DNA of 64,000 nucleotides from Corinectria fuckeliana (taxonomy: Eukaryota > Ascomycota > Sordariomycetes > Hypocreales > Nectriaceae). This document shows positions 46,256 through 58,640 of this stretch, piece after piece. The DNA lies in the NCBI GenBank assembly GCA_019137255.1, contig WPDH01000073.1, forward strand, positions 82,983 through 146,982, in the 5' to 3' direction. A program made the translations under genes and the position numbers. Each line of letters starts with the position of its first letter. The first letter of the stretch is position 1. A model generated the notes under the pieces. That model was given only the letters and a program-made list of their open reading frames with translations, was not told where the DNA came from and made no database searches.

Positions 46256-49200
46256 TCACTTTCCCTTCGTTTCTTTCCTTTCTGTTTCGGCGGCGGCTGC
46301 TGGAGCGTCCAGCGCTGCGATCTTGACGTGCTGGGCTTTGACAATTGCCGTCAGGTATTCACTAGCATCACCAAAACCCTCTATCCTGCTGAGATTGGAT
46401 TGGAAGAACTCGACATCGAGAAGCAAACTGTAAAATACCAGTTAGAAGGTCCTTGTACAGCTGCTTGGCGTTATGCAACTAAATTATAGGTAAACGATGC
46501 ATCTTACCTGTCCCGGCCCAATTCCGTCATGGGACCAATCTCCTGAAAAGCTTGGCCGAGTTGGACCTTGTAGCTGAGAAAGACCGGGACCATGACCATA
46601 CGCACGGTTTCCCCTGGCATTGTCTTGGTCAGGATGCGGTGCAACGACGTCGTGTCTTTGGCCAATGCCGCCATGTAGGGATGTACATCCTTCTGGCCAT
46701 TGTCCCAGTCAATGATTTTCAAAGACTTGACGTGTGAGCCTGCTAGGCGACTCATGATTTCGACCAACTTGTTATGCATGCGATTCTGGTGCTCTTGGTA
46801 GAGACGCTTGACCTCGTCAAATTCTACGATACGTAAGGCAGTCGCACCACGTCCAGCATAGCGTCGAACAAACTCACGGATGTGGCTGATCAGGGTTGCA
46901 ATAAGTTCCAACGCTTGCGATGCGAGGGCAAGGTGCTTGGAGGTGATGTTCTTCAATCCTGCGGACTGTCTGGCACCTGCATCCAAGACAAGTCGTGTGC
47001 AGCATGCGATGAAATGACGGAGATAGGAGACCAATGAAGTCGAGATGTCAGCAGCCATCGATGGCATGCCCGACATCAATTGCAAGAAGTGGGACAAGCC
47101 GTTCATGCAGAGGATTGCAGAGCTGGGAAGCACAAACACTTGCTCGCTAATGCACGCTCTCCTCCTGGTCCTGGCTTTGCTGCCGCTGCTGCTGGGTTGG
47201 GGATCACCAACCTCGCCAGACTTAAAATTGCCCATCAGAACATGGAATCCAGATCTTCAGACCGTCAGACCATTCTGCTGGGTCTGTTGTGCTGCAGGAC
47301 AGGATTCGGTTGAGCTTGGCCGTGTCGTTTTCTGAAAAGTCCCTTGCCTCCCATTGGTCGGATTCCATGCCCTGCGTAAGTGTTTGCGTTTCCGCCTCGC
47401 CATGTTGTTGGATAAAGTCTTTGATTTGCCTATTGACGACTGTCTTGAGGGCTGTACCGCTCTGCCCAGAGATTGATTCGCACTCGCTGATAAAGCCGAC
47501 ATTCAGAGAAAAATATCGGAGGAACCAGGCTCGCGGTAGACGCGTACTCTGATCTGAGCGAACTCGGAGCAGCTTGATAATCCGATCCTGCGCAATATCC
47601 ACCGCTTCATCAAAAAGGCGTGATAGGTCTATCGCTTTGTGAAGTTCTTGTGCCTGGCGTGCGGCGATAGAGGTGTCGTAATCCAATGAGCTGGTAACGT
47701 CAAGCAGCAGTTTGACTTGTGCTGTCAACCTCCTTAATGCTTCCGTAACACTGACATAAATTTCAATCAGCATTGCTTCAGCATCGCTAGGCTCGAGAGC
47801 TCGGAGGTTACGAGCGAGAATGGACGACTTTTGTTGTTGAGACAGCCGTATTCCTCCTGTCATGCTTGACAAAGACACCATTGATTCGTCGTCCTCATTA
47901 TTTGTGCTGGGTAGCGGCCGCCGGACGAGATTGCGAATCTCTTTCAGTACAGCCTCTCTATAGGTGGTGGCAACAATCATGGGGTGCTTCGCTCGGTGTA
48001 GGCCAGTCAAGGTCTCGAGCAGCTCGGACCGAAGACCGCCGGTTGAGCTCAAGTAGGATGGAAGGACCGGAGGTTCCTGTGTATAACCGCCTTGAGGCCG
48101 CACAAAAGCACCGGTCCAGCGTATGAGCACCTCCTGCATAGAGACAGCCTGAACGTGGCGCCGGAGGTCACCCACAAGGAGACTCAGACACCGTATTTCG
48201 TAAGCTTTGCCGATGCGGAATTGCAAAGTCGCCAAATCGTCATAAACGCCCTGCAACGCTGCGGCACCGCTGAGATCGCGAAGCTGAACATTCTGTCCGT
48301 CCATCCTGCATGGGGTCTTTGAAAAACTTGGCTCGCCAGAAATGAGCTTCTCGAGAGACGTGATGCTTTCTAAAGCCTTGTCGAGGTCACCATTGTCAAC
48401 TAGGGAATCGCAGGCGGCAACGCCATCCACGATGTGTTTTAGTTGCAGGATAGCATCCTGCAACTGATGGAGATTTCGCAATCGTTGTCGCTGCTGGACA
48501 ATGTCCCCATGTATGGCAATCTCTTGATCCAGAACATCGAGCTTGTTTCTCAAAGCCTTGATTCTCTCCACGGAATCGGTGACTTCTGCGTGGATCTCCC
48601 GCAGCGAGCCCAGTGCAGCGGAGATGGAGGTGGAAGCCACTGAAATGGAAGCTATGAGATACATCTCGACTATGTCGATATACCAAGATAGCTTTTCTTG
48701 CAGTATCGCATTGGTTGCCAGGGCTTTCCGTGGAGCCCCTGTCCTTGCGTTTGCTGAAACCTTCTTTTCTTTTGAGTGTCCTTGGTCGCGGTGGACCAAC
48801 CTCGGACCGCTCTGTGACCACGTCAAATGTGCGAGGGTTTTCCAGGTGAAAGTCTGTGTCGAGATAGACAGCAGGAATGGTCGTCAACGGTGGTAGGCCT
48901 TGCGTCGCTCGTCTTGCAACTTCCGAATTCCATCTTCGAATTGGGTTAGGAACTTCAACTTCCATCGGCAGAGATGAAGAGGCGGAGGGTACGGAGCTTT
49001 TCCTTGTTGCTGGTGGCCGCTTTCCCGGCCGCAGGCTGCCGTCATGGAGGACGACGGCAAACTCGTCGGTTTCACCGCTTCTTGTGTGGAGCTTATCTGC
49101 CGCTTCGTTCTCGCTCCCTTCCACTCTTCGCAATCGTTCGTAAAATGCACCGATTTGGATTAAATAGGGTTTGAATTCAGCTGCGTCAACGTACGCGATG

Positions 49201-49636
49201 TTCTTCAATGTCACGGGCGGGATGTCGAGTGCGGTTGGAGGCTTGTGGGCGCTTGATGCTGGAGCAACGGCATGTGGTAGTTGTCCCGTTCGTACAATCG
49301 GCGGCTGTAGTAATGTCGATATTGCTTTCAAGGGCGTTAGTGTATGCATGGAAAACACGAGGAAAGGACTCCAGCAACCCCCATCTTACCATTCCGCCTC
49401 GTTTCTAGCACAGCACTTGCCCAGCTATCTGGCAACCCATCGAGCGAATAGATGGAGCTTCCCACTGAGCCTCGTCTTTGACGAAAATCCACGCTTCGAG
49501 AACCTTGTCTTAGGAAGCAGTCAAGCAGTCAGTTTCTATATTTTGCCAAAAAGCCACGGCCGTAATACCTATGCAAAGGCATGTCCGTTCGACGTGATGG
49601 ACTGCCGACCGACTGGTGTGCACCAGAATTCAGCAT
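46256..49636 (-). pseudogene. VPS54: VPS54-like gene (GARP complex) with two frame breaks
   Basis: VPS54 is a subunit of the GARP tethering complex (with VPS51, VPS52 and VPS53) that captures endosome-derived vesicles at the trans-Golgi. On the minus strand, collinear family blocks run the whole length: an N-terminal exon region ending before AISTLLQPPIVRTG (joined across an intron at 49389-49325), then PPVTLKNI and FHLENPRTFDVVTERSEV. The coiled-coil part follows (LQEKLSWYIDIVE ... RIKALRNKLDVLDQE), then SAGLKNITSKHLALASQAL and a last exon (46427-46256) carrying FFQSNLSRIEGFGDASEYL. Two breaks interrupt it. Near 48765-48775 the frame shifts by one base in a run of four A. At about 47224-47227 it shifts by one in a run of four T, leading to an immediate stop. 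Each corresponds to one extra base. An in-frame TGA near 49528 can be avoided by a plausible 60-base intron. Decay or sequencing error cannot be separated here. Confidence 0.72.
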
Positions 49637-50172
49637 CGCGATTAGTTGGTCAGACAATCGGGGCGCCACCGAGAATTCGCAATAGCGAGCAGCGCAAATG
49701 TGCACGCATGAACGATTCGCAACTTCGATCGAGATGAGTACTGATGGATGTGTCTGTGGCAGAGCGAGATTGAGGCTGCGGCGCGAGGGGTGGATGTCAT
49801 GTAGCTGTGAGTGTGCTAATTGGCTGATGATGTTGGGAAATCACGTGTGCTGTGTAATTAGCAAAAGGGTGCTGCACTAGATAAATCATGACGCCTATCC
49901 TTAGCCTTGTAAGACTTCATTCCACAGTTGTGTTGAGATAATTATGCATGAGAAGGTGACTCGCTGATGTTGATTGGTTGATGACTTGCAGCGGCCGGCC
50001 TGAAGGGATCAGAGTCTGCCAATTGCACCCGACTTGATCCCTGTGGCGGGATGAATAATCCCTGTGGTCAGTCGGATACATACAATGAACACAGAGGTGT
50101 TGCGAGTTTTCGTGACGCGCTGATGTGGACAAAGAACTTGAAATGTTAGAATAACAAATATAGAATGGCTAG
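49637..50172. other. Intergenic region
   Basis: About 540 bases between divergent reading units. Nothing recognised apart from presumptive promoter sequence. Confidence 0.4.
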
Positions 50173-51417
50173 ATGCGAGGCAAATTGTCTGAGTATAAAT
50201 ACTCTACATCACACAGTTGGCTTTTAATTTCGCCCAAGTTATCTGATTTATTCCAACTTCTCTACTCGCATTGCATGGCACGCCGAACACGTCACTGCTC
50301 CCTTCGCCCAGGGTCAACCCCAAAGGCACAGCCAGACGACAACACGGGCTGTGTGGTCGCCCAACTACCAATACGACGTGCTTCTACACCTGAGGTCGGA
50401 CCATGTCACCTGTCAACTACAAACAACCTGACTGAGACTGAAAGGACCAAGTTCGGCTGGCTGGGAACCCCGGTCCACAGCCAAACCTCCCGCGACAGCT
50501 CCAGTACACGCAGTTGCGTCACACCCTCGTCCTCGGATGACCAATGGCACGGCAACTGGTCAGCTAGTGACAGTGACAGTGACATTGATAACGAGTACGA
50601 TGCCACCCAAACGCACGCTCTACCCAAGGACCACAAGTTTCAACGCCAAAGATCCGAATTACTGCAATCTTCGAACAAGCGCTCAAAGGAATGGAGCACC
50701 AGTGCACGATACGATGTACCACCCCGAAAACGCTCTAGAACGTCAAGATGGCGACCAGGATCTCCATGCCTTGGGGGACAGGAGGCCCATAGCGACACAG
50801 AACTTGTTGTACTCTCCCGCCTAGGCCATTCAAGAGGATACTCTCGCTTGGCCTGTCCCTACTATGTCTCCGATCCTGGAAAGTATCTACAGTGTCTTAT
50901 ACTATACGACCAGCAGTCGTTTGAGGGACTGATCGACCACATTAAGCGTCATCACATAAAGCCCTTCCTCTACTGTCCAATATGCTCTGAGACTTTCGAC
51001 ACCATAATTCATCGCGATGACCATATCCTAGCAGATACATGCGAGCTACGCGACCTAGAGCCTATCAATGGGATCGACCAATACCAGACGGACAGGCTGG
51101 CAAGACGGGATTGATGGTACCTAGGCGAAATGAAGCGTTGGCGGCGCATCTAGACTACCGTCTTCCCCGACTCAGAGCCACCTCGCTCTCCGTACCTAGA
51201 TCAAGGCTGCGGGTTGCCGGTGTGTATGGCCTGGGCCTTCTGGAAGACGTACGGCCAGCGATGTGTTTCAGAGTTCCTGAATGATCGGGGTATCCTTGAC
51301 ATGCACCAGAAAGACGACGAGAGAGCTCAAAGACGAGCTGTGCAACTTGGCTTTGAAGGATTTTATATTGAAGGAAAGTGGGTCTATCGAGGAAACATAG
51401 TTATTGGGCGGTAGATA
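50173..51417 (+). pseudogene. C2H2-type protein gene with in-frame stops
   Basis: One reading frame continues through the whole span but is interrupted by TGA at 51112-51114 and TAG at about 51151-51153. Before the first stop it encodes a polar tail, a basic stretch (PPRKRSRTSRW), and the zinc-binding region typical of a fungal family related to the two genes nearby. That region is LACPYYVSDPGKYLQC, then IDHIKRHHIKPFLYCPICSETFDTIIHRDDHI. After the stops, the same frame continues into a tail containing FPDSEPPRSPYLDQG and WAFWKTYGQRCVSEFL. The second stop is explained by a Trp codon (TGG to TAG) in the conserved 'W..IW..LFP' part of the family. I infer a paralogue disabled by point mutation, possibly RIP. 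If transcribed it would make a protein truncated at residue 313. Confidence 0.6.
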
Positions 51418-52042
51418 ACATCAGATGAATTGTGAGAAATGCTCCGAAAGTCAAGTATGGGTTGCCTCGAGTGTGATATACCTTTACAAAGGTAAAACAG
51501 ACCTTCTAGTTAGTAGTAGGGCCTAGTTTAATATAGGACCAACTCTTACTTTAATTAGTAGATATTATTCTTTATTCTAAGCCTTAAACTTCAAACATTC
51601 ATTGCCTCGTCCTAAGCATCTTACATCCCAAGCTCTAGACTAAGCTCGTCAGGTCTCGGACGGCGACATAACCAAGCCGTGGTGGGAACTAATTATTATT
51701 CTCCCAATCACCCCTGCGAATGAGCTGGGCCTAGCGGATCTCTATAGGTTAAACACAAGGACAGAATAGCACGAAATGCAATAGTCTAATCTATTGCCAG
51801 ATACTTTTAGTCAAACCTAGACCCTTTTTCCTCGCAACGGAACCAGCTGCCTCTTACACCCGTCAAATCATATGTCGTACCATGTTAAGAAATCGTACCC
51901 GACACAGATTACCTTTTACCCCCTTAAAAAGATCCTGGCCAACCTTGGCCCCGAAGAAACCAGAAAGAAAAGGTGTAAAAAAAGAGGCCATGGCAAGAAA
52001 AGTCAACCAATTCGAAACGTTGCTTCAAGTCATTCCATTCTA
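51418..52042. other. AT-rich intergenic stretch
   Basis: About 600 bases between the broken and the intact C2H2-type genes. The part at about 51470-51640 is rich in TA and TAG/CTA, like the RIP-mutated block at the window end, and may be a small repeat remnant. No gene recognised. Confidence 0.4.
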
Positions 52043-53763
52043 TCATTGTTGCGGGAGGCTGGAACACAGCCAGCACATGAGAACGCCATTTTCACATTCG
52101 TCAAAGTTACAAGGTTGGCTTGTTGGCCAACTACTGACAGGAATGTCTTGTAACGTAGGATTGGGGTCGGGATCAGGGACCTCAGGGTGCACACAGATGT
52201 CTGATACTGGCTCAAAGTTCATGGCTAGGTTTGTTTTAGGAAGGAGTGTCATCGTGTCTTGAGAACCTTGCGTGGTGGTTTGGACGTTCTGGATGACCGA
52301 GTCTTGTGGCATCACCGACCAAGCTGGTTGGCCAAGATCGGCCGTGCCTATTAAAGGTGGTTCTTGGCTGAGAGCGATGGGATAGTCTCCATACGAGGGT
52401 TGCGGAGGAATAGGGACGGGCGGGCCAGGCACTGAAAGGGAAGTGATATGTACATCGGTCCCGGAATCTGGCTGCTGGGTCGGCGGCCATTGGAGATCCT
52501 GCGAAGGTAGGGCGTCGGGTGAGATTGTGTCGATGGCCACGCGTTGGGCCACAGTGGGAGAGGTGCGGAAAAGGCTGCTGAGAATCTCATCACCAATCGA
52601 TATTATCTGGCCATGATCAAGATGAAAACCATGCCTCCCGAGCGACGAATCCAGCGTTGTTGCAAGTGTGGGCTCAACTCGACGGCGGCTGGCAACCTCA
52701 GTTATGGTAGCAAGACCACTGACAAAGGGCGACGAGGGAAGAGGGAGTTTGAAGATCTCTGTCCATACCCAGTTCCACTTCTCAAGCTGGCTGAGGCTGG
52801 AATCCAATTTCTTCAGACCCCCCTTCAAGTCCTCAAATTCGCGTGGAAGCATCACCCCGGTGTCCTTGATGGTGGCCTTCGCACAGGCCCTGAGCCGGAT
52901 GTGCTGATTTCGCGAAGCTTCTGGGCTGAGCCCTTCGTGGAATTCCGTACGGCAAGTCGGGCAATAGTAATCATCCTTTTTGAGTAGGTGTCGTCGCTCA
53001 ATGTGCTGCGTGACATCGCTGAAACGCGGCATGCGGTGTCCACTGCAGTTATGATATCGACCAGGGTCTTGCTTGCAAAAAGGACAGTCAAACGTGTCGT
53101 CGGGCGGTTCCTCGAGTGGGGGAAACCTAAGGCCATCACGTTTGTTGGGTCGTCTTCCACCGCCGTTTGCTCCATCGCCAGGGTTTTCTCCGTCGCCGGC
53201 GTTACTCTTGTTGCGGTCTCCATTTCGTGGTCTCTTGCTCTTATCGCGTTGCTTGCCGTCGTTCTGCGTGCGCTTTTGCCCCGAAGTGGATGATGGGTTC
53301 TGTGGACAACCCTTGACATGACCTCTTAAGAGGTCCAACAGCTTTGAGTTGAGGGCGATGAGCCTACAGTTGGAGAAATCTGGAGTTGGGGACAAATGAA
53401 GACTTAGAGTTAAAGTATCCTCTGAACCGTAGCCTAGAACGCAGCATGTTAAGGAGATGTTGAGGAAAATGACTTGGGGAACGCACCACCTAGTTTGGGC
53501 CCTGGAGAAATGAATGTGACGGCTGGTAGCTTGATCTCTTCGTCTGCCTTCTCGATGTCGTTGTCGTCCAAGTGAGAAGTGGAGACCTGAGTTGGATCTA
53601 AAATCACCGGAGATTTGCCTCGTTTCAATTTCAATCGACGCCGAAGGCCACGAGTACTGTTGGCGGCTCGATTGAGAGGATTCCAGGTAACGTTGGACGA
53701 AGGAGCGACACTAGGATCCAAACTGACCAGGCTGTAGGCTTTGCCCAAGATTTGAGGGACCAT
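52043..53763 (-). CDS. C2H2-type zinc-binding protein, paralogue A
   Basis: Probable nuclear DNA-binding or chromatin-associated protein of unknown role. Two exons (53763-53487 and 53433-52043) give about 555 residues, with a phase-1 intron. The N-terminal part is polar with a basic patch (RGLRRRLKLKRGK). A very polar Lys/Arg/Asn/Gly-rich linker precedes the zinc region at about 207-275: FDCPFCKQDPGRYHNCSGH, then VTQHIERRHLLKKDDYYCPTC ending in FHEG. A 'W.WVWTEIFKLPLPSSPF' segment follows, as in its relatives, and the C-terminal 250 residues are Pro/Ser/Thr-rich with no domain I recognise. It is the mirror-orientation partner of the gene at 55902, with similar total length and an exon 2 of the same length. 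Function is unknown; the family is widespread and often species-specific in filamentous ascomycetes. Confidence 0.75.
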
Positions 53764-55901
53764 GGTGTAACCAGGCTTTCAGCGATCCCACCTTAAAATA
53801 GCAAAAGGAAAGAAATAGCTTGTCGAAAGTAAAGCAAGGTAATATGGAAAAATGGAGGGTAAGCTGAATAAGAGAAATATAGAAGTAGGGGATAAATCTC
53901 ATCGGACTCGAGAGTCCCGGTAGATGGAATCACTCGTAAGCAAGCAGGATACTAACCAAGTGCCTTTTGGTTGCCTCGCCCGACAAGGCGACTTGCGGCT
54001 GATGGATTTCCACGACTGTGGCATAGGGAGTCTCTACAGGTACACTTAGTGAAAGGGTGGTGAGCTTGAGCTGTCAGACTGGCCCGCCAGGGGCTTCCGC
54101 GGGTGTGGAAATGCCTTGGGGATGGACAGACAACCGACCGTGATTGCATGCTGCTTTATCTATATACTGTTGATTTCCTCACTAGACAGCGCCCAATTAA
54201 ATACATATTAATAGTTAACCGTATATGAGTGTCCCAACTACAATCCATCATGCGGTTTCTTTTTATTATGAACTATCCTGGCATAAAGGGGTTGTATTAT
54301 ACAGAAAACCACCTTTGTTCGGTGCTCTGACTCTTTTTGGTGGCCCTTATTCAAGGAGACCTCATTGTCAGGGCCCGTTCCGCAATTGTGGGAGGCAACG
54401 TACCGACTCCGACCGTGGCTGTATTGAAACATGGCGATTTGAGCGTTCAACTGGGTACAGCTCAACTCGGAAACAGTTCCTAGTTCGTCAGCCCATCTCA
54501 GCCCCCTGACCGCATTCGAGCCTGCAGTCGTCCCGTATGCGATGCCCGCATCCGTGTGGCTCGTTCCGGACCACTCTGGGAACGGTGTAGATTGGTACTT
54601 ACCCCAAGCACGCCGTTTAAAAGTCTAAGTAATCAAGATCCAGTCGTTGCGACCGAAAAGAGTCGCGAGGTAGAAGAATATATAGATTGGTTGCGTTGCC
54701 CATCGGTACTTGTCTACGCTGGCGTCTATCTGCATCGTATCATCACCAGAGCCAAACTTCCTATAGGGAGTTCGGACTTGGGCTATAGTTCTGGTTCTAG
54801 TCAAGATTTCACCATGACAAGTCCGCGGTGAAGGACGGTGGCGAGTGCTCACCACAGTTGTGCACCAAAAGTCCAACGCGTTTGTGGAAAGTTGACTTGA
54901 AGAATAGCTGTCTAGATAGATATAAAATGTCTTTGTTTATCCATGCCTTACACTGCAATCCTTCTCTCTGCATCCTCGAATACTACCCTCCGTTGAAGGA
55001 TAAAAGTCTTCTATCTTGGTCACCATGTCCACGTCCACAAAGACCCTCGCGAGGTTTGTCCTGGCCCTTGCTACCTGCTTCCAGCGGACTGACCTATCTA
55101 GTGACCCGAGCCAGTCATCAAATGTACCATCCTCAGCTCAAGGATACAGCCGGATCCAAGATTGGTTGTCCGACCCGGGTCTCGATATCCAGGGCCGGCT
55201 GCTGACCGGGCGCAGAGGGCCTCAAAACCCGCCCCCACCACACTCGGGGAAGAAACCAGGCAAGGCGGATCGGAAGCCAAGGAAGTAGGAGAATCGTGGC
55301 TTGGTATCTGCAGTCAGCCTGCAGGCGGGCGTCAAGACCTAGATGGCTTTTTCTTTGGTGACGTGTGCTAGGTTGCAGCTGAAGCCACCATGTTTTTGTG
55401 TTTATGGGCGGGTAAATCATTCCTAAGATATCATTGCGTGCCTTGCCAATCTGTATAAGCTACGGAGTACTCTATTACCCTTAGTCGTCATTAAACCGAC
55501 GTCACAGTAGTGCCCAGTCACCGCTTGCCTTTCTCTTTATGCAGTGATTCCAAAGCCTTGTCCGACTCACTCCCGGCCGTCTTTGTATCTCCCTCCGTCG
55601 TACTAAGCAGACCCCCCTTCCGGTCGAGCGAGCCCTTGTCACAGCTACACCCCCACCGTGGCTCTTTGGCAGTGTGAACTGGAAAAAGACCCATGACCCC
55701 CATCCACGTCCGCCCTTGGGTTCTTCCCCCATTCCCTTTCCATTCTTTCCAGGTGGCGATTATCTCCTGTACTACGTTCCTATATTGGCTTGAGCTTGGT
55801 TTTGACTTCGATTTCGCACGCACCCATATTAGAGCCTAAGCAACGCACCCGTTTCTGCATGCTCATGAGAGCCGAGTTTCCTGCTAGAGTAGATCAAGCA
55901 C
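53764..55901. other. Intergenic region between the two C2H2-type paralogues
   Basis: About 2.1 kb between two divergently read paralogues. The only candidate inside is a short frame at 55025 with a TATAAA about 100 bases upstream. The rest holds no frame that I can support. Confidence 0.45.
55025..55288 (+). CDS. Possible small secreted protein
   Basis: An 87-codon frame starting MSTSTKTLARFVLALATCFQ, which could be a weak signal peptide. The mature part is Ser-rich, then basic and Pro-rich at the end (PPPPHSGKKPGKADRKPRK). A TATAAA lies at about 54920 and a pyrimidine-rich leader precedes the ATG. It has very few cysteines, unlike most small secreted fungal effectors. It may be noncoding; evidence is limited to the N-terminus and promoter-like context. 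Confidence 0.22.
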   Translation: MSTSTKTLARFVLALATCFQRTDLSSDPSQSSNVPSSAQGYSRIQDWLSDPGLDIQGRLLTGRRGPQNPPPPHSGKKPGKADRKPRK

Positions 55902-57625
55902 ATGGAGCTTCGACAGACACCTAGCTCTCCCGAGCCCGCGATGTCAACTCCTTTCCTCAGTCGGGATTTCCTCACGTACGATGGCACTACACATTGTGAA
56001 GTTGTAGGGACGTCGGCTGAGGATCCGGAGAACTCAAACCAGCAACTCGATGCAACACCACCATACCGACATGAAATTGCAACGACACCGCCGGGGCCAT
56101 CAGGTGTACTAAAATCGATCAGATCTTGCTCATTGGGAGAAACCAATGAAGAGCGTCAGATCAATGAGCTACGTAAGATGTCGTCACCCTCGATAGGTGC
56201 AAGGAAGCTGATCGTTGTATTGGGTACGATGTAGTGTCTCCTGATGAGTTTGCAATTGGCGTCCGTGACGACTATGTCGTCAACACTGGGTCTCGACAGG
56301 CTATCTATACCCAGGCCAGCTCTACCCATGCACTGCCGTCTGATGACCAGTGGTCGCCAAGAGAGAGCTTCTGTCAAGCGAAAACACATACAATTTCGAT
56401 TGACGTTTGCACCCAGAGCGAAGGCCAAGCGAGGCCCCTCATGGTAGATCGCCCCTCCGTACCGACTGCCTCTCCGGACGTAGATTCGGATGGAATGATG
56501 GAGCCTCCGCTGTCTTCGAGTAACAATACATTGTCTATGCCGTCAGTTCCCAAGAAACGGGCAACCAAACAAGCTTCGGGAAAAAGAGCGCACCAAAAAC
56601 GGGACCGGACGACTACGGTCCACGGTGATACTGATGGTGATGTCGATACCAAGAAAACACTAGAGGGCAAGGCGTTTGCATGCCCCTATTATAGAAAAGA
56701 TCCAATCCGTCACTTCGACTGTATAAACCGCAAGTTGAATCGCATTCAAGACCTCAAGCAGCACCTTCACAGACGGCACACCGCACCTCATTCTTGCTCA
56801 GTTTGCTCTAAAGGGTTCTCATCGTCTCAGCTATTCGAAACACACGTTCGAGACAAATCCTGTGTGCCTAGAACTTCCGGAACAAACATTGGCAGTGTTT
56901 TGCCGGGGGCTCAGGAGCTATTGAAGAAACGCATCGACAGGAAATTGTCGCCAACAGACCAATGGTACCAGATCTGGAACATTCTGTTTGAGGATCCGGA
57001 CACACAGCAAAATCCCCATCTCAATGGAGTGGTGGATGAGGTTCTGGGAATCATTCGAGACTTCTGCGAGAAAGACGGTCATCGGGTTGTTTCCGGCTTT
57101 GTACAAAGCCGAAAACTACCTGCTGACGATGTCGGCATTCTCCAGCCGTTGCTCATAGAACTCCTTGATGATGTTCAATCCCGCATAGAGCAGGGGCTGC
57201 GCGAACCGGCCTCGACAGAAACCCCGGCTGTTGACCCTGAAAACAACCCAAGCCCCACTGCGGTGTGGAACGAGCCGGAGCTCATCTTGGATCCTGTCCC
57301 CTTTGTTCCCAACGAAAGGCATACTTGTTACGATCCTTTTTCTCTCTCGTTTGCGAGCTCAATGTCGGATCTAGCGTTCTCCGCTCCATCGAGCAATGCC
57401 ACAGAGCCAGACTATGCTCTTCCCTCGTCATTTGACTTTTCCTTTGTAACCCCTCCGATGGACTCTTTGGACAGAAGAGTATCTGCCGACAGTATGCTGG
57501 CAGACCTGTCGAGCGACGTATACTGCAATTACTTCAACCTTGGAGATCGGATTTGTGGTGGCCCTCTTTCTATATACAGCGCTAGGGAACCTTTCATGTC
57601 TCTTGATCCCATAGCGGATCCGTAA
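55902..57625 (+). CDS. C2H2-type zinc-binding protein, paralogue B
   Basis: Relative of the protein encoded at 52043-53763. Two exons (55902-56172 and 56235-57625, phase-1 intron with acceptor GATGTAG) give about 553 residues. A polar N-terminal half ends in a basic patch (VPKKRATKQASGKRAHQKRDR, shortened). The zinc region at about 239-305 is FACPYYRKDPIRHFDC, then LKQHLHRRHTAPHSCSVCSKGFSS, and a final Cys in VRDKSC. The family block WYQIWNILFEDPD follows, then helical LxG-rich sequence and an acidic, Ser/Pro-rich C-terminus. The joined reading frame depends on the proposed intron; without it, the two halves are in different frames. Function unknown. I think it is intact because neither exon contains a stop and the splice sites are consensus-like. 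Confidence 0.75.
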
Positions 57626-58640
57626 TCAGGGTTTTGGTGGTTCTCAGGCGTCAGTTTGCAAGGATGTTCTTCGCGAAAGGATTTATATCAGCATACCCCT
57701 AAGTAGAAAATTGATCAGGCATCGGATGGTTAGTGAAATGAATGTGTCAGCTGTCATACAACTAACCAATTTCAGACCCAGAGGAGTTACCCAGACTCTG
57801 TTGTTATTCAAGCTTCAATTGGTGTTGGAAAAACACCAGGGTTCCATCCCCAGATGGTTGCACTGAGGTTGAGGTTGCTCTAGGGGCCGAAGCGTGAAAC
57901 CGAACACGGGATGGATTGAGGTGGTCAATGCCGCGACTACTCAGGATCACGGGCGCGAAAGGAAACAGATCGAATTAAACACCAGCGGAAAGCCGAGCAT
58001 GATTCCTTATAGACGGCAGACGGACTGCCAGCCCTGAAACCTCGGCACCTCGGCAAACTTATATTATGTAGTGTATTAGCTTGGCTGGTAGCCGGTCCTG
58101 AAGGTATTGAAATGGGAACTGGAACTCACGACGACTCAAGCGCCGTGTCTCTGGTTAACCGCATGAAATTCCTCATGTACATAGAGAGCCTAGTCTCATT
58201 TTGCAGATAGCTTCTACCGGGCAGCAGCTGGCCGTCGAATCACGGCTTTCCAGATGATCACTATAGTTATCATTACCGCCTTGACTCGTACACCACGGCG
58301 TCTTGGATGATTCTCCTGGATGAAGGGCTTTCCAGTTCTGCTTTGGTAAATACGTCTAGTACCTAACAATCTGCCAGCTCTTACAGTATGCTATCGGCTT
58401 TGATATCTTCGAAAGTTAGCGGCAAGGTTTCGGGGAAAGGGGCGAGCTCGCTTACCAGTATAGACAAGGTGACAGTCGGTATGCAGATAGCCAAGAGCGA
58501 GAAAGAACTGCGTCAGTCCTACTTTTAATAGCTTCTCAGTAAATCTATGTATTAGATTACGGTCCAGCATGTCTCTCTAACCATTCCACATGGGCTTCTA
58601 CACAAGGCAGTGGTGGTCCTTTCCTTTGCACCTTTTTTTT
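57626..58640. other. Intergenic region before the AT-rich block
   Basis: About 1 kb of ordinary-composition DNA after paralogue B. No gene, RNA or repeat recognised. Composition changes sharply at about 58640. Confidence 0.4.

Noticed and set aside
49520..49535. In-frame TGA near the start of the VPS54-like gene as a third inactivating lesion
   Set aside because: A 60-base intron with CTGAC branch-point-like sequence and a CTAAG acceptor removes it and keeps the family reading, so it is not counted as a lesion.
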